A stretch of 20,328 nucleotides of DNA from Andreesenia sp964489735 (GTDB lineage Bacteria; Bacillota; Clostridia; Tissierellales; Gottschalkiaceae): the NCBI GenBank assembly GCA_964489735.1, contig CAZBAL010000029.1, positions 1 to 20,328 on the forward strand. The letters run 5' to 3'. Shown here one piece after another: positions 13,660-20,328 of this stretch. Made by a program: the position numbers and the translations under genes. Within the stretch, counting starts at the first letter, position 1, and every line of letters begins with the position of its first letter. Under the pieces are notes generated by a model that worked only from the letters and a program-made list of their open reading frames with translations, made no database searches and was not told where the DNA came from.

Positions 13660-14307
13660 ATGTTTAGATTTAACAATATAAAATTCAAGCATATTTTAGA
13701 CATTGAAAATCTAACTATTGAAAAAGGCAAAGTAACCTGTATCATAGGGGAAAGTGGTAGTGGAAAGACCACTCTTTTGAAATTGTTCAATAAAATGATA
13801 ACAAATGACAAAGGAGATATATTTTATAATGATAAAAACTTAAAAGAGATTGATTCAGTTGAACTCAGAAGAGAAGTTATTATGCTTCCGCAGATTCCAA
13901 CAGTATTTTCCGGAACAGTAAGAGATAATCTGCTCATCGGACTTAAGTTCTCTGAGAAGCCTTTAGTAGATGATGAAGTTCTCAATAATATACTGAAAGT
14001 GGTCAGTTTAAATAAAAAACTGGATGATGATTCAAGTGATTTATCCGGTGGAGAAAAGCAGAGGTTAGCATTAGGAAGAATAATGATAATGGAGCCGGAA
14101 GTTTTATTGCTCGATGAGCCTTCATCTGCACTAGATGATGAAACGGAAATGATAATAATGGAGAATCTGGTTTCATATACAAAAGAAAATGGGAAAACAT
14201 TAATAATAGTCACACATTCTAAAAAACTCGCTTACACCTATTCTGACAGAATACTGGAAATATATGATGGTGGCGTTAGGGAATTTGGAGGTGAGCAGTA
14301 TGAATAG
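13660..14307 (+). CDS. fetA: FetA-like ABC transporter ATPase (iron export)
   Basis: A 215-residue ATP-binding subunit with Walker A GESGSGKTT (30-38), Q-loop Gln78, signature LSGGEKQR (128-135), Walker B VLLLDEP (148-154) and switch His186 (VTHSK). It is short, with no membrane segment. Pairing with a UPF0014/FetB-type permease in the next gene identifies it as the FetA/YbbL type, known in E. coli to support iron export and peroxide tolerance; placement next to katA-perR agrees with that. Substrate assignment rests on family and context. The stop overlaps the next gene's start by eight bases. The ribosome binding site (GAGAGGAGAGG) and ATG at 13660 are clear. Confidence 0.88.
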   Translation: MFRFNNIKFKHILDIENLTIEKGKVTCIIGESGSGKTTLLKLFNKMITNDKGDIFYNDKNLKEIDSVELRREVIMLPQIPTVFSGTVRDNLLIGLKFSEKPLVDDEVLNNILKVVSLNKKLDDDSSDLSGGEKQRLALGRIMIMEPEVLLLDEPSSALDDETEMIIMENLVSYTKENGKTLIIVTHSKKLAYTYSDRILEIYDGGVREFGGEQYE

Positions 14308-15085
14308 TGTAATAGAACTAGGTTTCTGGCAGATGTTCGCAGCATATATGTTCGTTGTAGTCCTTATGATAATAGTTAAAATAAAGGGGATACCTAGAGA
14401 AAAAGAGATACTGCTGTCATCAGTCAGAATGACACTTCAGTTGATACTCACAGGGTTTGTACTGGTATATGTTTTTGATAATCCATCTCCAATATCTACG
14501 GTCCTGATACTTGCTCTTATGGAGGCATTTGCGGTCTACAATGTAATAAAGAGAACTAGAAAAAAGTTGTCTATCAGATTAAAGCAGGTTATAGCCGTAT
14601 CGGTAGTATCTGGAACGGTTGGCTGTATTCTGTTCTTCCTGTTTGTAGTTGTAAAAATTACACCTTGGTTCGATCCGCAATATTTCATACCGATTTCAGG
14701 AATGCTGATAGGAAATTCCATGACAGGCGTTACGTTAGGAGTTACAAAATTGGTAGATGATATGCAGTCGAATAGAGATTTAGTGGAAGGTGCTCTAATG
14801 CTTGGAGCAAAACCTAAAATGGCTACAAAGGAAATAGTTGACAGTGCATTTGACTCTGCTATACTTCCGACAATCAACTCAATGGTCGGAATGGGAATAG
14901 TATTCCTGCCAGGTATGATGACCGGTCAGATACTATCAGGGATATCACCTGTAACAGCTATAGAGTACCAGATAGCCATAATGCTTGGTATACTGGGAAG
15001 CGTTACACTTACAACTACAATATTTGTGCACTTAGCATATAAGACATTTTTCAATGAGCATTGTCAGATGAATAGAGAGCAGTAA
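14300..15085 (+). CDS. fetB: FetB-like permease (UPF0014), iron exporter subunit
   Basis: A 261-residue membrane protein with about seven helices. UPF0014 hallmarks are plain: SSVRMTLQL near the start, IPISGMLIGNSMTG in the middle, EGALMLGAKP, and PTINSMVGMGIVFLPGMMTGQILSGISP with YQI following. Works with the upstream ATPase to move iron out of the cytosol (family knowledge). GGAGG at 14287-14291 lies eight bases before the ATG at 14300, which is preferred over the longer frame starting at 14264 that would overlap the ATPase gene by 44 bases. No terminator follows in the next 100 bases, so transcription may run on towards the P-type ATPase. Confidence 0.9.
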   Translation: MNSVIELGFWQMFAAYMFVVVLMIIVKIKGIPREKEILLSSVRMTLQLILTGFVLVYVFDNPSPISTVLILALMEAFAVYNVIKRTRKKLSIRLKQVIAVSVVSGTVGCILFFLFVVVKITPWFDPQYFIPISGMLIGNSMTGVTLGVTKLVDDMQSNRDLVEGALMLGAKPKMATKEIVDSAFDSAILPTINSMVGMGIVFLPGMMTGQILSGISPVTAIEYQIAIMLGILGSVTLTTTIFVHLAYKTFFNEHCQMNREQ

Positions 15086-15091
15086 GCAGAA

Positions 15092-15119
15092 TTGATTTTA
15101 TATGAACTGATGCTACATG
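15092..15119 (+). promoter_or_regulatory. Weak candidate promoter of the P-type ATPase gene
   Basis: TTGATT (15092-15097) and TACATG (15114-15119) are 16 bases apart. The 120-base gap is AT-rich; no CopY-type TACAnnTGTA box is seen. Confidence 0.3.
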
Positions 15120-15206
15120 AAATAATTTTATATATAACTAAGAAACAGAGTTTTTAAACTTATATGGAAAAAAAAGAAAATCGAAGATTCTAAGGACGTG
15201 AAAACA

Positions 15207-17311
15207 GTGAAAAATGAACATAAAGAACACTCAGAGCATGAGCATGGGAACCACGNNNNNNNNNNNNNNNNNNNNNNNNNNNNNNNNNNNNNNNNNNNNN
15301 NNNNNNNNNNNNNNNNNNNNNNNNNNNNNNNNNNNNNNNNNNNNNNNNNNNNNNNCATGGAGATCACTCTGGACACGGCGGAATGGATCACAGCATGCAT
15401 GGAGCAGACTTTTATAAGAAATTCATCATATCCTTATTCTTGACCATTCCTCTAGTGATATTATCCCCAGTTGTTCAAGAGATATTTGGTTACAGTTTAA
15501 GCTTCCCGGGGTCGCAGTGGGTTGAATTGATATTAGCTAGTGTTCTCTACTTCTATTGTGGCCAGCCATTCTTAAAAGGAGCTTATGATGAAATAAAGAA
15601 ACGGAACATTGGAATGATGACTCTAATAAGCGTGGCCATCACGGTTGCTTACTTTTATAGTGTTGCTACTGTTTTCGGCTTTGAAGGAATGAACTTTTTC
15701 TGGGAATTAGGAACATTGATATCAATAATGCTATTAGGTCACCACTTAGAAATGAAATCCATAATGGGAGCCTCTAAGTCTCTAGAAGCATTAGCAGAGC
15801 TTTTACCTGCACAAGCTTTGTTGGTTGATGGAGAGAGTACAAAAGAGATCAATATTGATGAAATAAAAAAGGGAGATATACTGTTAATCCGTGCCAATGA
15901 TAAAATTCCAGCCGATGGGAAAATAGTAGAAGGAAACACATCTGTTAATGAGTCTATGCTGACAGGAGAATCTAAACCGGTTAAGAAAGAACAAGGTGAC
16001 CAGGTTGTCGGTGGATCAATTAATGGAAATAATACAGTAAAAATTAAGGTTTCAGCTACCGGAGAAGAGTCTTATCTGTCAAACATCATAGGTATTGTAG
16101 AACAGGCACAGGAGAATAAGTCTAAGACTCAGAATCTAGCAGATAGAGCTGCAAAATGGCTGACTTATATCGCATTGACAGCAGGACTTTTGACATTTAC
16201 CCACTGGCTACTAGCAGGCAAAGGAACTGATTTTTCACTCATGATGATGGTCGGCGTAATAATAATCACCTGTCCTCATGCTTTGGGATTAGCTATTCCA
16301 CTGGTGGTGTCGAACTCAATTTCCAAAGTTGCTCAAAATGGAGTATTGATTCGTAATCGTACAGCATTTGAAGAAACCGATAAAATCGATACTATAATTT
16401 TCGATAAGACAGGAACGCTAACTTACGGTGATTTCAAAGTAAGTAAAGTAGTATCATATAATGATTTGAGTGAAGAAGAGCTTTTAACTAAAGTGGCATC
16501 TATGGAGCAGTACTCAGAACACCCAATCGCTCAGGCCATATTGAAAGAATCTATTGAACGAGAGCTGCAATTGGAAAAAGTTGAGAATTTTGAATCAATC
16601 ACTGCTAAAGGTGTTAAAGGATTTATAGATAATGAAGAAGTTATGGTAGTTAGTCCAAAAGCAGTTAAAGACTTTGGTCATGAAATAAAAGAACAGTCAG
16701 AGCCGGGTACAGTAGTTTATCTTTTAGTGGATAAAAAACTTGAAGGGGAAGTACATCTAGCTGATAAGATTAGAGATAATGCGAAAGAAGCAGTAGAAAA
16801 GCTTCAGAAACGTGGGATAAAAGTATTGATGGCAACAGGCGATAACGATGTGATTGCAAAGGAAGTCAGTGATAAATTAAAACTGGATGGATTCCATGCA
16901 AGCCTTCAACCTGAAGATAAAGTTAAAATAGTAGAAGACCTCAAGAGCAAGGGTGAATTTGTAGCCATGGTAGGAGACGGAGTCAACGATGCTCCAGCAT
17001 TAGCTACAGCAGACATAGGTTTTGCGATTGGCTCAGGGACAGCTATTGCCAATGAAACATCGGATATAAGTTTAATAAATAGCAATCCTATGGACGTTGT
17101 CAAATCTATAGAATGGGGAGCTATTACAAGAAGTAAAATGGTTCAGAACTTAGTCTGGGCGACAGCTTATAATGTTATAGCGATCCCTCTGGCAGCTGGA
17201 ATACTATATCCGCATTTCGTATTACCACCTACAGTCGGTGCAGCGATTATGTCAGTCAGTACAATCATAGTAGCACTCAACGCTCAGCATTTGCTTACTA
17301 AGATAAAGTAA
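15207..17311 (+). CDS. copB: CopB-type (CPH) copper/silver P1B-ATPase, interrupted by an assembly gap
   Basis: A heavy-metal efflux ATPase of the inner membrane. The N-terminus before the gap is His-rich (NEHKEHSEHEHGNH), and after it continues HGDHSGHGGMDHSMHG, then eight predicted helices. Visible motifs are TGES (SMLTGESKPVKK), the membrane metal site CPH in TCPHALGLAIPLV, phosphorylation DKTGTL, HP (YSEHPIAQ), and hinge GDGVNDAP. CPH instead of CPC, with a His-rich leader and no CxxC domain, marks the P1B-3/CopB group that exports Cu and Ag; exact metal and oxidation state are uncertain. AAGGA at 15192-15196 suits the GTG at 15207 better than the GTG at 15198. The frames before and after the 100 Ns disagree as printed, because the gap length is a placeholder, not because of a proven mutation. 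A terminator follows. Confidence 0.9.
15256..15355. other. 100-N assembly gap inside the His-rich N-terminus of the ATPase
   Basis: Exactly 100 unknown bases, the conventional placeholder size. Both flanks encode His/Gly-rich sequence (CAT/CAC/GGA codons), so the break probably comes from a low-complexity repeat. Joining the two frames needs a real length of 3n+2, which 100 is not. Confidence 0.97.
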
Positions 17312-17366
17312 GGAAATTTCTTGGCATATTCAGAGAAGAATTAATTTTATGGTAAACGGAAATACG

Positions 17367-17403
17367 ACCCTAAGGTATTAATCTTACCTTAGGGTATATT
17401 TTT
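17367..17403 (+). terminator. Terminator after the P-type ATPase gene
   Basis: ACCCTAAGGTA (17367-17377) pairs perfectly with TACCTTAGGGT (17385-17395) around a 7-base loop. A slightly broken T-run follows. Confidence 0.88.
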
Positions 17404-17681
17404 GTAGAAAAAGGTGTTTGTAAAATAAATTAGGTGGGAGTTGTTGAAAGATGTTGCTACTGTATGGAATTGGGTGCTAAGAATCTACAGGAATTAACAA
17501 TAATTATTATTTTGTACTATAATGTAGTAAAGAGATGAATTGAATCATATTATGTTTGTGAAGCAGATTAGTTGATAGTAAGCAATAATATAGGACAGTA
17601 TTTTGTATACTTTGATTTTTTTGACTTTATACTAACGCTGTAACTAAGTAGTAGTTATAATGACTTGTTAGGAGGAATTAC
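17404..17681 (+). other. Intergenic region ahead of the restriction-modification locus
   Basis: About 280 AT-rich bases with no coding frame I can support. It holds the promoter at 17494-17523 and a palindrome over its -10, then about 150 bases of untranslated leader. In the leader, TTATACTA (17628-17635) can pair with TAGTTATAA (17653-17661) with one bulge, forming a hairpin just before the ribosome binding site GGAGG of hsdM. A TTGACT at 17621-17626 has no partner -10 at proper spacing. Confidence 0.5.
17494..17529 (+). promoter_or_regulatory. Promoter of the type I R-M operon with a palindrome over the -10
   Basis: TTAACA (17494-17499) and TATAAT (17518-17523) are separated by 18 bases. 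TACTA (17515-17519) and TAGTA (17525-17529) form an inverted repeat with 5-base spacing that spans the -10, a likely operator position. Confidence 0.55.
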
Positions 17682-20261
17682 ATGAAAACATCTGAAGAAA
17701 TTAAAAGACGATTATGGAATGGAGCAAATGAGTTAAGAGGCTCAATGGATGCAAGTAGATACAAGGATTACATGCTAGGGCTTATGTTTTATAAGTTTTT
17801 AAGCGATAATACACTAGAAACATTTAAGAATATAAATAAGATGAAAGGTTGCACAGAAGAGGAAGTTAGGAAGACATATACTGAGACAGCTGATAAAATG
17901 GGCGATCAATTATTTCGTATGATAAAAATGGCTCTTGGTTATTATGTAGCACCAGAATACCTTTATCAAACTTGGCTATATGACATAGAGACTGGAGAGT
18001 TTGAGGTCCAAAAAGTGACTGATAGCTTAAATTACTTTGAAAGATCTATTGCAGTAACAGAAGAAAACGATGATTTTAAAGGTCTTTTCTCAAGTTCAAC
18101 ATTAGATTTATCAGATACTGCACTAGGCAGCAATTTAAATGATAGAAGTAAAAACATTAAGGCATTAATTCAGTTGTTTGCTGATATGAACATGGTGGAG
18201 CTGGGAGATGGAGATGTCTTAGGGGATGCATACGAGTATCTGATAGGAATGTTTGCTATGGAGTCAGGAAAGAAAGCAGGGGAGTTCTATACACCTAGTC
18301 AAGTTAGTGAAGTAATGGCACAGATTATTGCTAGGAGCAACACTGTTGAGTCAATTTATGACCCGACTGTAGGTTCAGGTTCACTTTTGCTTACTGTTAG
18401 AAAGCACCTAGATGAAGATGCACAAAAGAATCTGGAATATTTTGGCCAAGAAAAAAATACTTCAACATATAATTTAACTAGGATGAATCTTCTTTTACAT
18501 GGAGTAAGACCTGAGAAAATGGAGATTAAAAATGGTGATTCTCTTGCAGAAGACTGGCCAGAAGATCCAAGAAGACCAAGTGAAGGAGTTCTATTTGACG
18601 CAGTAGTTATGAATCCACCGTATTCACTTAAGAATTGGAATAGATCCGAATTAAAAGTAAGCGATCCAAGATTTGAAGTGGCTGGAGTATTGCCTCCAGA
18701 TTCAAAAGGTGATTTTGCATTTTTGCTTCATGGACTTTATCACTTAAGACAAAGTGGAACTATGGCAATAGTATTACCTCATGGTGTTCTATTCCGTGGA
18801 GCATCGGAAGGTGAAATTAGAAAGAGACTTCTTGAGAAAAACTATATTGATACAGTAATGGGTCTTCCGAGTAACTTGTTTACAAACACAGGAATACCGG
18901 TGGTTGTTATGATTTTAAAGAAAAATAGAAAACTAGACGAGCCTGTACTAATAATAGATGCTTCAAATGACTTTGTTAAAGTAGGAAAACAAAATACGCT
19001 TCAAGAAAAAGATATTGCAAAAATAGTAGATGTTTATCTTAATAGAACAGAAATAAAAGGATATAGTCATTTGGCTTTTAGGGAAGAGATTGTAGAGAAT
19101 GAGTACAATCTCAATATACCAAGATATATTGAGTCAATAGATGAGGAGATACCTCACGACGTTGATGCTCACCTATATGGAGGAATACCTAAACGTCACA
19201 TCGAAGAATTAAAAATATTGCAATCGACAGCACCAGATGTGTTAGAAAATGGTTTAGAAGAGATAAGAGACGGATATGTTAAGCTGGTTAAATCCATAGA
19301 TGAATTAACAGAAGATATATTAAACGATGATAAAGTGCTATTAAAGTCAAAAGATATAGAATCAAAAGTAAATCTATTTATAAAAAAACATTGGGAAAAG
19401 TTAAAAAATATTGAAGATAAAGCAAGTTCAGTTCAACTATCTAAAGATATGCTTGATGAAGTAAAGGATATACTATCCGAGTTCAAATATATAGAAGTTT
19501 ATGATGGTTATCAGATAGTTGCAGAAATATGGAATAAATATTTATCGCGTGATACAGAACTTATTGTAGAAGGAGAATTTTATACACTTGCGAGAAGTAG
19601 AGAGCCTAATATGGTTACTAAAGGTTCTGGGAGAAATAAAAGAGTTGAGCAAGATGGATGGACTGGATGCCTTATACCTAATGAATTGATAGAGACTAGT
19701 CTTTATAGTGAAGAATTGAAAGAAATAGAAAACAAACGAAATGAATCAGATGAGATAGAAGCAGAATTATCAGAGTTGATTGAATCTGCAAAAGAAGAAG
19801 ATACAGATGAAAATATAGCATTATATGATGCACTGAGAAAAAATGATGAAGACGAGCCTATGGATTCGTTCGATAACAGAGCATTGAAAGAAGAACTCAA
19901 AAATGCAGAAAAAGGAAGTATGGAGAAAAAGCTTCTTAGTAAAGTTGATAATTTGCTTAAAAAGAGAACAAAAGTTAATAGAGAGATTAGAGAATCGGAG
20001 AAAGAAATTAATGAATTAGTACAGGAAAGAATATTGACTCTCACAGATGATGAAATCGATGAGTTAATGTATGAAAAGTGGTTTGGGGACACTATTTCAA
20101 AAATGATTAATTTAGTAGAAATTCCTCTTAAGGAAGAACTGGATATAATAAAAATGCTAGACGAGAGATATTCAGAAACAATATCTGACATGGATGAGCA
20201 AATAGCAGAACTTGAAACGGCTTTTGAGGACTTAGTGAGTCAGTTGGTGGTGACAGAATGA
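17682..20261 (+). CDS. hsdM: Type I restriction-modification methyltransferase subunit HsdM, with a long C-terminal extension
   Basis: An 859-residue N6-adenine methyltransferase subunit. The HsdM N-terminal helical domain spans about residues 5-165 and GEFYTP is at 200-205. SAM-binding motif I is DPTVGSGSLLL (227-237) and catalytic motif IV is NPPY (311-314). The catalytic core ends near 480-500. The remaining 360 residues exceed the usual HsdM length of about 500 and are highly charged. They include a predicted coiled coil from about 680 to the end, rich in Glu/Lys, resembling helices used elsewhere in type I enzymes to hold subunits together. No restriction motor or nuclease motif is seen in the extension. 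GGAGG precedes the ATG at 17682. The stop overlaps the ATG of hsdS as ATGA. hsdR is not in the window. Confidence 0.95.
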   Translation: MKTSEEIKRRLWNGANELRGSMDASRYKDYMLGLMFYKFLSDNTLETFKNINKMKGCTEEEVRKTYTETADKMGDQLFRMIKMALGYYVAPEYLYQTWLYDIETGEFEVQKVTDSLNYFERSIAVTEENDDFKGLFSSSTLDLSDTALGSNLNDRSKNIKALIQLFADMNMVELGDGDVLGDAYEYLIGMFAMESGKKAGEFYTPSQVSEVMAQIIARSNTVESIYDPTVGSGSLLLTVRKHLDEDAQKNLEYFGQEKNTSTYNLTRMNLLLHGVRPEKMEIKNGDSLAEDWPEDPRRPSEGVLFDAVVMNPPYSLKNWNRSELKVSDPRFEVAGVLPPDSKGDFAFLLHGLYHLRQSGTMAIVLPHGVLFRGASEGEIRKRLLEKNYIDTVMGLPSNLFTNTGIPVVVMILKKNRKLDEPVLIIDASNDFVKVGKQNTLQEKDIAKIVDVYLNRTEIKGYSHLAFREEIVENEYNLNIPRYIESIDEEIPHDVDAHLYGGIPKRHIEELKILQSTAPDVLENGLEEIRDGYVKLVKSIDELTEDILNDDKVLLKSKDIESKVNLFIKKHWEKLKNIEDKASSVQLSKDMLDEVKDILSEFKYIEVYDGYQIVAEIWNKYLSRDTELIVEGEFYTLARSREPNMVTKGSGRNKRVEQDGWTGCLIPNELIETSLYSEELKEIENKRNESDEIEAELSELIESAKEEDTDENIALYDALRKNDEDEPMDSFDNRALKEELKNAEKGSMEKKLLSKVDNLLKKRTKVNREIRESEKEINELVQERILTLTDDEIDELMYEKWFGDTISKMINLVEIPLKEELDIIKMLDERYSETISDMDEQIAELETAFEDLVSQLVVTE

Positions 20262-20328
20262 ATAAAAATAAGAAATTAATACCAAAAAGAAGGTTCAAAG
20301 AGTTCGAAAATGCTGAAGCTTGGGAACA
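20258..20328 (+). CDS. hsdS: Type I specificity subunit HsdS, 5' end only
   Basis: The ATG at 20258 overlaps the hsdM stop (ATGA) and opens a frame reading MNKNKKLIPKRRFKEFENAE, then AWE, to the window edge. PKxRFKxF...AWE is the typical N-terminus of HsdS target-recognition subunits, just before the first recognition domain. The gene is cut by the end of the window, so specificity and any inverted-repeat switching partners lie outside. Confidence 0.88.
   Translation, partial: MNKNKKLIPKRRFKEFENAEAWE

Noticed and set aside
15198..15443. Plus-strand frame reading through the N gap as one protein
   Set aside because: Continuity through 100 Ns is artificial; after the gap this frame is not the His-rich ATPase frame.
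19703..20191. Long minus-strand frame opposite hsdM
   Set aside because: Ser-rich composition is the antisense of the Glu/Asp/Lys coiled coil of HsdM; no ribosome binding site or family match.
1..20328. CRISPR arrays, tRNA/rRNA genes, insertion sequences or prophage genes
   Set aside because: I saw no regularly spaced repeats, cloverleaf sequences, transposase or phage motifs; the only restriction-type defence genes are hsdM and the start of hsdS.

Overview
The window is low-GC DNA with short intergenic gaps, strong AGGAGG-type ribosome binding sites, TTGnnn/TATAAT promoters and many hairpin-plus-U terminators. It also carries a desulfoferrodoxin-like domain, a ferredoxin and a PerR-type Fur protein. 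Together these suggest a Bacillota (Firmicutes) chromosome, probably an anaerobic or aerotolerant Clostridia/Tissierellia-type organism. The species cannot be told from this sequence. A run of 100 Ns shows that it is a draft scaffold.

Layout. 1-205: end of a DUF1905 gene, apparently frameshifted. 308-1126: SDR oxidoreductase, convergent with an EamA-type drug/metabolite transporter (2124-1246, minus) across a shared terminator. 2946-2308 (minus): Crp/Fnr-family regulator, divergent from a plus-strand operon (3068-4607) of a cupin, half of a split ArsP/DUF318-like permease, and the other permease half fused to a single-cluster ferredoxin. A DUF4213/DUF364 putative metal-chelation protein follows (4689-5519). 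5791-6384: an XRE regulator fused to a complete desulfoferrodoxin-like module. 6648-7358: a truncated, histidine-kinase-like membrane protein. 7458-10170: a secreted Gly/Asn-rich protein followed by an OmpR-type response regulator and a HAMP histidine kinase. 10288-11327: two membrane proteins, the first DUF454/YbaN. 11423-13423: catalase plus a PerR/Fur regulator. 13660-15085: a FetAB-type iron exporter. 15207-17311: a His-rich CPH-motif (CopB-type) P-type ATPase interrupted by the assembly gap. 17682 to the end: a type I restriction-modification locus, with a long hsdM and the first codons of hsdS.

How it fits together. Much of the middle reads as a redox and metal homeostasis neighbourhood: catalase with PerR, iron export, copper/silver-type export, a regulator built on a superoxide-reductase fold, and a Crp/Fnr-adjacent permease-ferredoxin-DUF364 module. 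The most unusual items are the HTH-desulfoferrodoxin fusion, in which the last iron-ligand His is Asp, and the split permease with a fused ferredoxin that has its own internal Shine-Dalgarno and ATG. Start codons were moved downstream wherever the longest reading frame began on top of or ahead of the ribosome binding site.
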